DNA from: Klebsiella pneumoniae
Lineage (GTDB): Bacteria; Myxococcota_A; UBA796; SXON01
Direction of reading: 5' to 3'
Length of the DNA: 64,000 nt
Assembly: GCA_945862325.1 (NCBI GenBank)
Contig: CAMAXZ010000003.1
Location: 1 to 64,000 of the forward strand
How positions within the stretch are numbered: position 1 is the first letter of the stretch; each line of letters opens with the position of its first letter. A program made the translations under genes and the position numbers. Below are positions 20,122 through 30,097 of this stretch, in pieces. The notes under the pieces are model-generated. The model searched no databases, was not told the origin of the DNA, and worked only from the letters and a program-made list of their open reading frames with translations.

Positions 20122-23100
20122 ACGCCACCGACGTGTTCATCCATCGCCCGGTGCTGGCGCTGGTCGTGTCGGTCCTGCTCTGCTTGATGGGCGCGCTCGG
20201 CTACACCCTCCTCGGGGTGCGCGAGACGCCCGACGTCGAGTCGCCGGTGGTCACCGTGACGACGGCGTGGCCCGGCGCGGATCCGGCGATCGTCGAGTCG
20301 GACGTGACCGAGCCGCTCGAGCGGGAGCTCAACGGAATCGAGGGGGTACGTACGCTCTCGAGCACGAGCACGGACGGGCGGTCGGAGATCACGATCGAGT
20401 TCGCGCTCGAGCGTGACATCGAGGACGCGGCGAACGACGTCCGGAGCCGGGTGTCCCGCGCGCGGCGGGCGCTTCCCGACGAGGTCGACGAGCCGACGGT
20501 GTCGAAGTCCGACGCAGGCGCCTCTTCGGTCATGTTCCTCCGGCTCGTCGGCGAGGGGTCCGACCTCCTCGAGCTGACCGACGTCGCGGACACCGTGGTG
20601 CGGTCGCGCCTCGAGAACGTGCCGGGGGTGAGCGGCATCGACGTGTTCGGCGGGCAGACCTACGCCATGCGGATCGACCTCGACGCGGCGCAGATGGCGG
20701 CGCGCGGGGTGACGGTGGCGGATGTCGAGCGGGCGCTCGATTCGGGCAATGTCGAGCTTCCAACCGGGCGGATCGAGGGCGCCGCGACCCAGCTCACGAT
20801 GCACCTCGACGGCGGGCTGCGCACCCCCGACGAGTTCGGCGCGGTGGTGGTACGGACCGACGGAGACGCGAGGGTATCCCTGCGGGACGTCGCGACCGTG
20901 CGGCTCGGCGCCGCGAACGAGCGCACCGCGGGGCGCGCCGACGGTGTCCCCGCGATCTCCATCCCGATCGACCCGCAGGCGAAGGCCAACGTCGTCGACA
21001 TCTCCGACGAGGTGTGGCGACGCATCCCCGAGGTGCAAGCCGACCTGCCGGACGGGATGCGCTTGGATGTCGTGTTCGACCGTGCCGAGTTCGTGCGTCG
21101 TTCGATCCACGACGTGCAGCTCACCCTGCTCGTGGCCTTCGGGCTGGTGGTGGCCGTCATCTTCGCGTTCCTGCGGGACCTGCGCGCGACCCTCGTGCCC
21201 GCGGTGGCCATCCCCGTGTCGATCGTCGCGACCTTCCTCGTCTTGTGGCTCGCCGGCTTCACCATCAACGTGTTCACGCTGTTCGGGCTCGTGCTCGCGA
21301 TCGGCCTCGTCGTGGACGACGCGATCGTCGTGCTCGAGAACATCGTGCGGCACATGGAGGACGGGGAGTCGCCGATCGACGCCGCGATTCACGGCACCCG
21401 CGAGATCGCCGGGGCGGTGGTGGCGACGACCCTGGTGCTCGTCGTGGTGTTCCTGCCGGTGGTGTTCACCGGAGGGGCAACCGGGCGGTTGTTCCTCGAG
21501 TTCGGCGTGACCGTGGCCGCGAGCGTGGCGATCAGCATGGTCGTCGCGCTCACCTTGACGCCGATGTTGACGTCACGCATCGCGCGCGTGAGCGCCAAGT
21601 CGCACGCGACCCCGGGCCTGCTGGATCGTGGGTTCGCCTGGTCGTTGGCGGTGACCCTGGCGCGCCCCTGGCTCGTGCTCCCGGTGCTCGCCGGGGCGAT
21701 GATCACGGGGGTCCTCGGGCTGCAGACCGTGCCGCGCGAATTCTTCCCGATCGAGGATCGCAGCAACTTCTTCGTGCGCGCCGACGCGCAGGAGGGGGCC
21801 ACCTTCGCGTACACCGACGCGCGCATGCGCGAGCTCGAGGCGCTCCTGCTCCCGCTCGTGCCGGAGCGGCGGGTCGCGCTCGCGCGGGTCGCCACGGGTC
21901 GCGGGGGCGTGGCGGCGCCGACGAACGCGGGCTCGATCTTCTTCTCGCTGCTGCCGCCGGACGAGCGCGAACGGTCCCAACAAGAGATCGTCGCGGCGCT
22001 CCGCGGGCCGATCGCCGAGGTGACCGCGTTCCGGGTGATCCCGATCCAGACCCCGACGGTCGGTCGGGGGTTCTCGGCGCCGCTCCAGATCGTGCTGCAG
22101 CACCCCGACTTCGACACCCTCGCCGCCCACCTCGGGGACTTCGTGCGCGCGGTGCGCGAGATCCCCGGCTTGACTTCGGTCAACGAAGACCTCCGGCTCG
22201 ATCGGCCGGAGCTCGGCCTCCGGGTCGATCGCGACCGCGCGGCCGCGGTCGGGGTCTCGGTGCGGGACGTCGCGCGGACGCTCCAGGTGCTCACGAGCGC
22301 GGCGGAGCTGTCGACGTTCAAGCGTGGAGTGCGTCAGTACGACGTGATCGCCGAGCTCGACCACGAGGGGCGCGACACCCCGGGGGACCTCGGCGGCGTC
22401 TACGTGCGCGCCGCGGACGGCGGGCTCGTCCCGCTCTCCAACCTCGTCACGGGCGAAGAGCGCGTCGCGGCCTCGACCCGGTACCACTACCAGCGCTCGC
22501 CTTCCGCCACGATCAGCGCCAACATCGAAGGCATCACGATCGGAGAGGGCATCGCGCGCGTCGAGGCGCTCGCGCGCGAGACCCTGCCGGCGGGCTTCCG
22601 CACCGCTCTCGCCGGCCAGGCCAAGGACTTCGTCGAAGGCACGTCCTCCCTCGCCACGATGTTCCTCCTCGCGCTCGTGCTCGTCTACCTGCTCCTCGCG
22701 GCACAATTCGACTCGTTCGTCTCGCCGGTGTCGATCATGCTGACGGTGCCGCTGGCCTTGGCCGGCGCCTTCGTCGCCTTGCAGATCACGGGGATGACCC
22801 TGTCGTTCTTCGCGCAGGTCGGGCTCATCCTGCTCGTCGGGCTCGTGACGAAGAACGGCATCCTCATCGTCGAGTATGCGCGTCAGCTCGGCCACACCGA
22901 AGGGCTCGACCCGTGGGCGGCGGCGGAGAAGGCGACACGCCTCCGTTTTCGGCCGATCCTCATGACCTCGGTCGCGACGATCGGCGGCGCCGTTCCCATC
23001 GCGATCGGGATCTCCGGCGAGAGCCGCGCCGCGCTGGGCGTGGCGGTGGCCGGCGGCATGTTGTCCGCGACGATCCTCACCTTGTACGTCACTCCGGTCG

Positions 23101-24443
23101 TGTACGCGTGGCTCGCGTCGTTCGGGCGGCGAGACGGTCACGCAGCGACACGGGCGCTGGTCGCCCTGCTGGTCGTGTCCCTCGCGTTGCCGGCGCATGC
23201 GTCGGAGCCGGCGAGCGGATCTGGCGACGAAGCGGCGTGGACGCTCCGGGATGCGCTCCGCCTGGCGCAGGCGGGTAACCTCGACGTTCGAGGTGCAGAT
23301 GCCGACGTGCGGCGGGCCGTGGCCGACGCGGACGTCGCGCGGGCCGCGTGGCTCCCCAGCGCCACCGCCACGGCGACCACGCTCGCCGGCGCCACGGGAA
23401 ACGCGAACGTCGCGGGTCTCGCGGTCGATCCTACCGTCATCGCCGCGGTGCGCCTCGACGTCCCGGTGCTCGACCTCGCGGCGATCGCGTCCGCCCGAGC
23501 CGCGCGCCTGGACGCGCGCGCCGCGGAGGCCGACCGTGACGCGGTGCTCGAGGCCGCCCTCGCCGACGTCGCGCGGCGCTTCGTCGAGGTGCAACGGGCC
23601 GAGGCCGCGGTCACCGCGGTGGAGGCGCGTCTGCGTCACGCCGCCCGACTCGCGGAGACGGTCGGGGCGCGGGTCGAGGTTGGGGCCGCTCCGGCGATCG
23701 ACCTGACGCGCGCGCGGCTCGAGGTTCGGCGTGCCGAGCTCGGCGCGCTCACCCAGCGCACGGCCGTCGCCGCCGCGCGCCTCGCCTTGCTCGAGGCGTT
23801 GGGGGCGCCGCTCGACCGGCCCGTCCGCGTCGCGGTCGCGTCGCCGCTCGCGTCCCCGGCGTCGGTGCCGACCGACGCCGCGCTCACTGCCGCGCTCGAC
23901 GCCGCCCGCAGTCAGCGCCCGGACGTGGTCGCCGCGCGAGCCCGACTCGACGCCGCCGCCGCCGATCGCCGTGCCGCCGAGGCCGATCGCCTCCCGACGG
24001 TCGACGCGTGGGGTGTCGCGCAGGCGCGTGTCGGCGGCGAGCCCGCCGCGGGCGGCGGTGTCCAGGCCAGCGTCCCTCTCTTTCAAGGTGGATCCTTGCT
24101 CGCCGCCCGACGCTCGCGCATCGCGGCCGAGGACGCCCAGGCCGTGGTGGTCGCCGCGTCCGAGCGCGCCGCGGAGGCCGACGTCCGCCTCGCCTTGCAG
24201 ACGGCGCGGGACGCCGCCGCCGCCCTCCTCGTCGCAGCGGACGCCCTCGTCCTCGCCGACGACGAGCTCGCGAGGGCGGAGTCGCGGTATCGCGCCGGCG
24301 AGGGCGCCAACCTCGAGGTCGTCGCCGCGCTCGCGTCGCGTGCGGAGGCCGAGCTCGCCCACGTCGATGCAGTCGCGGCGTTCAACCTTGCGATTGTGGG
24401 TTGGTACGCGGCGAGGGGAGGGGTGAGGGAGTTGGGGGGGTAG
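20118..24443 (+). CDS. RND efflux permease fused in frame to a TolC-like outer-membrane factor
   Basis: One uninterrupted 1441-codon frame runs from GTG 20118. Residues 1 to ~1005 are an HAE1-type RND pump: periplasmic loops, twelve membrane helices, proton-relay Asp pair in TM4 (GLVVDDAIVVLEN), and TM10 Lys (LLVGLVTKNGIL). It ends with a normal C-terminal helix and cytoplasmic tail (GRRDGHAAT). It continues directly into a signal-like hydrophobic stretch (RALVALLVVSLALPAHASEP) and then an outer-membrane factor domain with alpha-hairpins (ALRLAQAGNLDVR, DVVAARARLDAA, YRAGEGANLEVV). No stop codon or ATG/GTG/TTG start sits at the junction ahead of the signal-like segment. Topologically a thirteenth segment would place the OMF in the periplasm, where signal peptidase could release it. 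An unseen internal CTG start is an alternative. Confidence 0.85.
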   Translation: MNATDVFIHRPVLALVVSVLLCLMGALGYTLLGVRETPDVESPVVTVTTAWPGADPAIVESDVTEPLERELNGIEGVRTLSSTSTDGRSEITIEFALERDIEDAANDVRSRVSRARRALPDEVDEPTVSKSDAGASSVMFLRLVGEGSDLLELTDVADTVVRSRLENVPGVSGIDVFGGQTYAMRIDLDAAQMAARGVTVADVERALDSGNVELPTGRIEGAATQLTMHLDGGLRTPDEFGAVVVRTDGDARVSLRDVATVRLGAANERTAGRADGVPAISIPIDPQAKANVVDISDEVWRRIPEVQADLPDGMRLDVVFDRAEFVRRSIHDVQLTLLVAFGLVVAVIFAFLRDLRATLVPAVAIPVSIVATFLVLWLAGFTINVFTLFGLVLAIGLVVDDAIVVLENIVRHMEDGESPIDAAIHGTREIAGAVVATTLVLVVVFLPVVFTGGATGRLFLEFGVTVAASVAISMVVALTLTPMLTSRIARVSAKSHATPGLLDRGFAWSLAVTLARPWLVLPVLAGAMITGVLGLQTVPREFFPIEDRSNFFVRADAQEGATFAYTDARMRELEALLLPLVPERRVALARVATGRGGVAAPTNAGSIFFSLLPPDERERSQQEIVAALRGPIAEVTAFRVIPIQTPTVGRGFSAPLQIVLQHPDFDTLAAHLGDFVRAVREIPGLTSVNEDLRLDRPELGLRVDRDRAAAVGVSVRDVARTLQVLTSAAELSTFKRGVRQYDVIAELDHEGRDTPGDLGGVYVRAADGGLVPLSNLVTGEERVAASTRYHYQRSPSATISANIEGITIGEGIARVEALARETLPAGFRTALAGQAKDFVEGTSSLATMFLLALVLVYLLLAAQFDSFVSPVSIMLTVPLALAGAFVALQITGMTLSFFAQVGLILLVGLVTKNGILIVEYARQLGHTEGLDPWAAAEKATRLRFRPILMTSVATIGGAVPIAIGISGESRAALGVAVAGGMLSATILTLYVTPVVYAWLASFGRRDGHAATRALVALLVVSLALPAHASEPASGSGDEAAWTLRDALRLAQAGNLDVRGADADVRRAVADADVARAAWLPSATATATTLAGATGNANVAGLAVDPTVIAAVRLDVPVLDLAAIASARAARLDARAAEADRDAVLEAALADVARRFVEVQRAEAAVTAVEARLRHAARLAETVGARVEVGAAPAIDLTRARLEVRRAELGALTQRTAVAAARLALLEALGAPLDRPVRVAVASPLASPASVPTDAALTAALDAARSQRPDVVAARARLDAAAADRRAAEADRLPTVDAWGVAQARVGGEPAAGGGVQASVPLFQGGSLLAARRSRIAAEDAQAVVVAASERAAEADVRLALQTARDAAAALLVAADALVLADDELARAESRYRAGEGANLEVVAALASRAEAELAHVDAVAAFNLAIVGWYAARGGVRELGG

Positions 24444-24483
24444 GCGTCGGGCGTCGTGATACGATGTCGTTGGGGGTCTCCGC

Positions 24484-26286
24484 ATGCTTGCGCTCGCCTT
24501 CTTCGGCGCCTGTTTGATCGACACGGCCACGTACGAGCGCCGCCGAGCAGCGCTCGCCGACGACGACCACGACTCGTACGTTCGGGAACTCGACTGCGAT
24601 GACGGCGACGCATCGGTGTTCCCCGGCGCGCCGGAGCTTTGCGACGGGGTGGATCAGGACTGCGACGGCACCGCGGATGAGGATCCGGTCGAGGCGCCGA
24701 TGTGGTACGGGGATCGCGACGGTGACGGAAGCGGGGGCGCGACGGGGTTTGGTGTCATGGCGTGCGAAGCGCCTGAGGGCCATGTGGCGGACACGCTCGA
24801 CTGTGACGATGATGACCGGGACGTATACCCGGGCGCCGCGGAGACGCCGTACGACGGCGTGGACGACGACTGTGACGGCAGCGACCTCACCGATGTCGAC
24901 GGCGACGGGGGCGTCGCGATCGAAGCGGGCGGGGACGACTGTGACGACCGCGACGGCGCGACGCACGTGGGGGCGGCCGAGGGGTGGGGAGACGACGGCG
25001 CTGACAACGATTGTGACGGCGACGCTCACGATCCCGTGGAGTGGACGACCGACCTGGCCCTGACGCGGATCGACGGGGTAGCGCCGGGAGGAGAGTTGGG
25101 ACGCCGGTTCGACGTGTGGCTCGAGGGCGACTGCGTGTTTGCCACCGCGCCGTACGCCGACGCGGCGACTGGAGCCGTGTATGCGATTCCCGCGGCGCCA
25201 GGCGTCATCAGGGCGGACGCGGCGGGCTTCGTCGTCGGCAGCGTCGGCTCTTCATTCCTGTCGGCGACCGTGGACGCCAGCGCTGGTGGGAGCGTCGCAG
25301 TCTCTCAGGTGACCGATCGCGATGGCGCGGGCACGGTGTTCCTCCTGGACGGAACAGGGCTCTGCGCCGGCGACGCTGGAGTGGTGGACTCCTTGGCAAC
25401 GTTGACAATCCGGGGGGTGGAAGCCGACTCCTACTTCGGGTCGGACGCGGTGTGGCTCGATGACGTCAACGGAGACGGGCTGTCCGAGCTCGCGGTGACC
25501 GCGCCGGGCGCCGACGGTGGTGGTACCGGTCGCGGCGCGCTCTACGTATGGGAGTCGCCGGGCTCCGGTACCGTCGACAGCGCGTCCGCGGACCTGGCAC
25601 TCTTTGGAACGCAGGATGGAAGCGGACTTGAGGTCGTCACCACCGCGTACGACGACGCCGGCCCAGGCGTACCTTGGGTGGTCGTCGGCCAGCAAGTAGC
25701 TACCCCGGGCACCGTCGGGCTCTTTGTGGTCGACGCGCTCTCCGCCAGGAGTGGCCCGCTCGACGCCGCCGCCCGGGGCGGCATCGTCACGTGGTCGACC
25801 GGTCGCCTGTTCTCGGCCACGACAGTCGGCGACACGGACTTCAATGGGGCCGACAACCTGGTGGCCGGCACTTGGGCCTTCGGGTTGTGGGACATCTCGA
25901 ACCTGGACGGCGTCGTCGACGAAGCGGACTTTGAGGCGCTGCTCACCCACAACACCGACGGGGAGTGGATCACCGGGGTCGCGCGCGTCGACGACTACGA
26001 CGAAGACGCGCGCGCGGACATCGTGTTGCTCGCGGACGACGCACCGCAGGGCACTGGGCGCGGCCAACTCGCTCTGGTTCCCGGTGCGCGCACCTTCGGT
26101 GGGAGTCTGGACTTCGGCACGGTGCCATTCACGGCGCTTGGCGGGACCGGCGAGAGTTTTGCTTATCGGGCGCGGCCCGCAGGGGATCTCGATGGCGACG
26201 GCGTGCCCGAACTCGCGGTCGCAGCGCCGGGTGCGTCCCACGGGGCTGCCAACGAAGGTTCGATCTACTTTATGCCTTTGCCCTGA
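24484..26286 (+). CDS. Second MopE/FG-GAP-like surface lipoprotein
   Basis: This 600-aa predicted lipoprotein has the signal MLALAFFGAC with the lipidated Cys at residue 10. MopE-like repeats follow (ELDCDDGDASVFPGAPELCDGVDQDCDGTADEDP, then TLDCDDDDRDVYPGAAETPYDGVDDDCDG). Residues ~200-590 are FG-GAP-like beta-propeller repeats (DVNGDGLSELAVTAPGAD, DLDGDGVPELAVAAPGAS). Domain order is the same as in the 15.2-17.0 kb protein. The stop region overlaps, convergently, the last codons of the membrane protein on the opposite strand by 22 bp. Confidence 0.85.
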   Translation: MLALAFFGACLIDTATYERRRAALADDDHDSYVRELDCDDGDASVFPGAPELCDGVDQDCDGTADEDPVEAPMWYGDRDGDGSGGATGFGVMACEAPEGHVADTLDCDDDDRDVYPGAAETPYDGVDDDCDGSDLTDVDGDGGVAIEAGGDDCDDRDGATHVGAAEGWGDDGADNDCDGDAHDPVEWTTDLALTRIDGVAPGGELGRRFDVWLEGDCVFATAPYADAATGAVYAIPAAPGVIRADAAGFVVGSVGSSFLSATVDASAGGSVAVSQVTDRDGAGTVFLLDGTGLCAGDAGVVDSLATLTIRGVEADSYFGSDAVWLDDVNGDGLSELAVTAPGADGGGTGRGALYVWESPGSGTVDSASADLALFGTQDGSGLEVVTTAYDDAGPGVPWVVVGQQVATPGTVGLFVVDALSARSGPLDAAARGGIVTWSTGRLFSATTVGDTDFNGADNLVAGTWAFGLWDISNLDGVVDEADFEALLTHNTDGEWITGVARVDDYDEDARADIVLLADDAPQGTGRGQLALVPGARTFGGSLDFGTVPFTALGGTGESFAYRARPAGDLDGDGVPELAVAAPGASHGAANEGSIYFMPLP

Positions 26287-27557
26287 GTCGGCCGCGCGTC
26301 CGCCCACGCACCTGACAACGGGCCCACTTGGACCGGCTGGTGTCCCTCCGGGGGAGACGCCTCCAACGTGGCACCGCCTCGGACCCAGTACAAGACGTCG
26401 AGGTCCCATCCGTGCGCCGTCGGGTACACGTGTTCAGCCGGAGGTGCAGAGAAGTTCCGCAGAAACGTTCGCTGCGCCTCGAACTCAGAGCGAAGCTGCC
26501 GCCGATGGGTCTCGAAGTCCACGGCGGGACGCAGGCCCAGAACCGCGATGGCCACCCAGAGGACCGGCGCCGCCGGTAGCCTGGCCGCCATCGCGACGAT
26601 CAGGATGATCCAGCCTTCGAGCATGTACTGGCGCGCGTGCGCGCTGCCGAGGAGCGGGAGCGCGAAGGCGACGGTGACCGCGGGGAGCCACCGGCGCTCG
26701 CGCGCGAGGAACGTCGCGGCGGACACCACGAACGCTGCGGCGTGAACGGGGCTCGGAAGGAAGACAAGAAGCATGGGAAGCCCCAGCGTCCAGGCCGGTA
26801 ATCTGGGAAAGCTCGCCGCGATCATGACCGGCACTGCGGGCACGAACAGCGCGAGCGTGTCGATGTGGTATCGGACGTTCTCGGGCACGTGGGCCAGGCC
26901 CAGTTTCTCTGTCGACGTGGCCGCGCCCACGGCCAAGCCTGCCAGGAGGAGCGCCCCGACCCCGCGGTGCCGCGACGTGGCCAACACCCCCGCCAGCGCG
27001 ACGGCTGCCATCTCCTTGAAGCCGAGACTAAGCGTGCCGAACAACGCGATCACGAGCGGTCGGCGTCGATGGCGCATGGCCACCAGGGCGAACACGAGGA
27101 ACGCCAGACTGCCGGCGGTCGTGAGCCAACTCCGCCACGTCAGCAGGTCTACGAACACCTGGTTCGTCAGGAGCAACAAGCCCAAGGTCGTCCAGGCCCC
27201 GATCGACGGGCGCGCGAGCGCCAACATCCCGACTCCGCACGCGACCCAAAGGCCGACGAGGCACCAGCGAGCGAGTTCGCCGTCGATCCCCGATTGTGCG
27301 CTCAGCCACCAAACGAACGCGTTCGCCGGCCGGCGGTAGCTGAGCCACTCCGGGCCGTACACCCAGGCCAGCGGCGCGCCCTGCGTCTGCAAGCCCCACA
27401 TAAGATACCCGAAGTCGTCCCGGGCGACCGGCGTCCGCGACTCGAACGCCGCGAATCCGAGCAGCGCCGCAGCCGCCGTGAGCGCACCCGCCGTCGATGG
27501 CCAAGGCGCGTCGCCGGCACCCGAGGGATCGGCTGGAGCCCCCTGCGGCGCGGTCAC
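26265..27557 (-). CDS. Multispanning membrane protein, GT-C-like
   Basis: I start this at GTG 27557 (VTAPQGAPAD), giving 430 aa; the 468-aa ORF begins further upstream in low-complexity sequence. The protein has about ten membrane helices. The first extracytoplasmic loop holds RTPVARDDFGYLMWGLQTQGAPLAWVY, where the DD pair and spacing recall GT-C glycosyltransferase active sites. No soluble C-terminal domain is present beyond ~40 residues. It probably acts at the envelope on a lipid-linked sugar, but the substrate is unknown. It is convergent with the second MopE-like lipoprotein gene, mirroring the arrangement at 15-19 kb. Confidence 0.6.
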   Translation of the reverse strand: MTAPQGAPADPSGAGDAPWPSTAGALTAAAALLGFAAFESRTPVARDDFGYLMWGLQTQGAPLAWVYGPEWLSYRRPANAFVWWLSAQSGIDGELARWCLVGLWVACGVGMLALARPSIGAWTTLGLLLLTNQVFVDLLTWRSWLTTAGSLAFLVFALVAMRHRRRPLVIALFGTLSLGFKEMAAVALAGVLATSRHRGVGALLLAGLAVGAATSTEKLGLAHVPENVRYHIDTLALFVPAVPVMIAASFPRLPAWTLGLPMLLVFLPSPVHAAAFVVSAATFLARERRWLPAVTVAFALPLLGSAHARQYMLEGWIILIVAMAARLPAAPVLWVAIAVLGLRPAVDFETHRRQLRSEFEAQRTFLRNFSAPPAEHVYPTAHGWDLDVLYWVRGGATLEASPPEGHQPVQVGPLSGAWADARPTQGKGIK

Positions 27558-27700
27558 GTTCGGGGTCCGGACATCGCTGTTGCGTATCCGGCGCGCTCGC
27601 TCGCCGCCCGATCGCGCTGCGGCTCGTGCTACCGGGCAGTGGCCGCCGCGGGCACCGCCCCCCGCGCGCACCGCCCCCCGCGCGCCGATAGTGGCGGCGC

Positions 27701-28393
27701 ATGCCCTTCCACGACGAACTTCCCCCGGCCCTCGAGCGTCCCCAGTTTCCGCACCGGTTGCCCAGCGACCACCCGCCGCGCATCCTGATGTTGTACGGCT
27801 CGCTCCGGGCGCGCTCGTACAGCAGGCTGCTTGCGGAAGAAGCGGCGCGCGTCCTCGAAGGTTTGGGGGCGGAGGTGAGGTGGTTCCACCCGCACGAGCT
27901 GCCGGTGAAGGGCGCCGCCGACGACGATCATCCCAAAGTGCAGGAGCTCCGCGGGCTCTCGGAGTGGTCGGAGGGACAGGTCTGGTCGGCGCCAGAGCTG
28001 CACGGCAACGTGTCCGGCCTGTTCAAGAACCAGATCGACTGGATCCCTCTCAACATCGGCGCGATGCGCCCCACGCAGGGACGCACCCTCGCGGTCATGC
28101 AGGTCAGCGGCGGGAGCCAATCCTTCAACGCCGTGAACACCCTCCGCGTGCTCCGGCGGTGGATGCGCATGATCACCATCCCGAACCAGTCGAGCGTGCC
28201 CAAGGCGTTCGAGCAGTTCCACGAGGACGGTCGCATGAAGGACAGCGCGTACCGTGACCGTGTGGTCGACGTGATGGAAGAGCTCTGGAAGTTCACGATC
28301 CTCACGCGCGATCATCGGGATTTCCTCGTTGATCGATACAGCGAGCGTCGGGAGGCGGCGGCGGCGGGTCGGCCGGACGTGCGGATTGGGTGA
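27701..28393 (+). CDS. arsH: ArsH-like NADPH-dependent FMN reductase
   Basis: This 230-aa flavoprotein has the flavodoxin-like FMN site ([24 protein letters not shown]) and the family-specific [23 protein letters not shown] and [20 protein letters not shown]. Known ArsH proteins reduce flavin or metals, or oxidise organoarsenicals, and confer arsenic resistance. The usual ars operon partners (ArsR, ArsB/ACR3, ArsC) are absent here, so this is a stand-alone copy. The track start ATG 27701 is accepted and gives a normal family length. Confidence 0.92.
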   Translation: MPFHDELPPALERPQFPHRLPSDHPPRILMLYGSLRARSYSRLLAEEAARVLEGLGAEVRWFHPHELPVKGAADDDHPKVQELRGLSEWSEGQVWSAPELHGNVSGLFKNQIDWIPLNIGAMRPTQGRTLAVMQVSGGSQSFNAVNTLRVLRRWMRMITIPNQSSVPKAFEQFHEDGRMKDSAYRDRVVDVMEELWKFTILTRDHRDFLVDRYSERREAAAAGRPDVRIG

Positions 28394-28409
28394 GGCTGCG
28401 GGCGCGTGG

Positions 28410-28910
28410 CTACGCCCGCTGGGCGTCCACGAGGTAGACGTCGTGGTCGGACAGCCGCGCACCGTCGGCTTCCGCGGCGATCCTCCGGACGCTCGCCGAC
28501 CACGCGCTCGGGATGGCCACGTGGTCGATGCTGAGCAGGCCCGGGATGCGATGGCGAAGCAGGGCCGTCGGTACGTAGAGTCCGCGTGATTCGACGAGGG
28601 CGGCGATGTGGACGCGCCCCTCCTTGCTGCCGGCGTGCTCCGGGCCTGTGATGGCGTGGTTCCAGTCGCCGCCCCAAACCAGGGGCCCAGGTGAAAGCGC
28701 GCTGGCGAGCTGGTGCACGGCGTGGTGGGTGCGCTCGCCGTGGCGGCCTTCGATCCAGGGATGACCTGACCCACAACCTCGCCACGGCAGGATCGAGCTG
28801 CACCAAGTGACACCGTCGATGCGCGCGGCCGCGCTGGCAGGGTGAGGGTCGTCGAGGGGCGCCAGTTCCCGGCGCGACAAGACCCGCGCCCAGGCTCTGC
28901 CGTGAGCCAT
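28410..28910 (-). pseudogene. N-terminally truncated endonuclease/exonuclease/phosphatase (EEP) fragment
   Basis: The 166-aa frame retains the C-terminal half of an EEP-family phosphodiesterase: GGDWNHAITG (Asp-x-Asn metal site), SIDHVAIP and the final LSDHDVYLVD (catalytic Asp-His). The N-terminal half, which should contain the metal-binding Asn and Glu, is missing. Just upstream the adjoining sequence is the end of the PD-(D/E)XK gene 47 bp away, so no room exists for it. I infer an incomplete, probably inactive remnant. A functional short variant is possible but unlikely. Confidence 0.5.
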
Positions 28911-28956
28911 GTCTCCACCCGTCGCGCGCCACGTCGCGGACGACGGGAGCGCGCCC

Positions 28957-29964
28957 TCACCACCCGTACCGGACCCGATGGTAATCGAGCCAGTCGGAGA
29001 TCGCCGGTGCCGAGGGCGATGCGCGCAGGCCGGCGACGATGCGCTCGGAGGCCGCGAGCGCGATGCCGTCTGGCGCGCGCAGGGTGGCGCACATCAGCTC
29101 GCCGACGGTGCATAGCCCAGGGAAGCGGCGAGCCAGCGGCGTGGACGCGACGGCGCGCGCGTAGTCCACGTTCGCCGCGGGGCACACGACGACCACCCGC
29201 GCGTCGACGACGGCCAACCCCGGCGCGACGCCGGAGCGCTGGAGCTCGTCGGCGAGCAGACGGAGACGGAGGAGCTGGTAGAACGGCTCGTACAGGAAGT
29301 CGTCGATCGGCACGCTCCCGACGAAGGCCGAGTCGCGCGCGAGGTACCTCCCCGCGAACCTGCGGCGGCGGGTCTCCCCCGACGGTCCGGCGCCCTTGTC
29401 TTCGGGCCGTAGGTACTCCTCGCAGTACTTCCACTCGAACACGAGCGCGCGGAGCCCGGCGGCGGTCCGCCCGACGATCAGCGCGTCCGCGCTGGTCTGC
29501 ATCGCCCCTCGATTCAGCCGGCCTCCTTCGATCGGCGCACTCCAGCCGACCCACTCGAACTGCACGAGCCCCGCAGGAGCGCCCGAGGGATCGGGGATCG
29601 GCACGAGGTCGAGCACGTCCGGGTCGATCTGGTGCACGAACGCCAGGAGCAGCGCAGGGTTCGCGGCGAGGGGAAGGAGGAAGTTGACGCAGGCGACCTG
29701 GGAGCTCGCGAGGTTGCGCGTCGGCCCGTCGCCCGGCGCATCGCCGCTACGACCGCTCCGCCACCACGAGATCTTTCGCTCACGGAAGACGTCGAGCGCG
29801 CCCCCCGGACCACGAAGCCCGGGGAACAAGTTCTCTTGCTCGTGCCCGAGGGCGACGAGGTGGCCGTGTCGTCGGCCCGTGTCGTCGTCGGGGGTCCGCG
29901 CGCTCGCGGAGAGGGTGTCGCGGAAGCGCGCCTGTTGCGCGCGGGCCTGGATACCGAAACGCAT
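28957..29964 (-). CDS. PD-(D/E)XK nuclease-like protein (PGN_0703-type restriction-endonuclease family)
   Basis: I start at ATG 29964 (MRFGIQARAQQARFRDTL) because the track adds 45 implausible residues; the product is 335 aa. The nuclease signature is TSADALIVGRTAAGLRALVFEWKYCEEYL, i.e. an acidic residue, then a strand with E-x-K at ~residue 178. Later it has FYQLLRLRLLADELQ and a strand VVDARVVVVCPAANVDY typical of this family. PGN_0703 relatives are putative restriction endonucleases. There is no adjacent methyltransferase, so any restriction role is uncertain. Confidence 0.65.
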   Translation of the reverse strand: MRFGIQARAQQARFRDTLSASARTPDDDTGRRHGHLVALGHEQENLFPGLRGPGGALDVFRERKISWWRSGRSGDAPGDGPTRNLASSQVACVNFLLPLAANPALLLAFVHQIDPDVLDLVPIPDPSGAPAGLVQFEWVGWSAPIEGGRLNRGAMQTSADALIVGRTAAGLRALVFEWKYCEEYLRPEDKGAGPSGETRRRRFAGRYLARDSAFVGSVPIDDFLYEPFYQLLRLRLLADELQRSGVAPGLAVVDARVVVVCPAANVDYARAVASTPLARRFPGLCTVGELMCATLRAPDGIALAASERIVAGLRASPSAPAISDWLDYHRVRYGW

Positions 29965-30097
29965 GGTGCGGGTAGGGTAGCGCGGCGGCGTGGCGAAGGT
30001 CACGACGGGCGTGGGCGCGCCGGCCGCCGGTGATCGACAACGACAAATTCGAGCGGGGTTCTGTCCGTACGAGCCCGCCGTTGGCGTCAGGTCGGGC

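Noticed and set aside
21573-24530. 985-aa minus-strand ORF opposite the RND/TolC gene
   Set aside because: Arg/His/Asp-rich composition typical of an antisense shadow, with no motifs.
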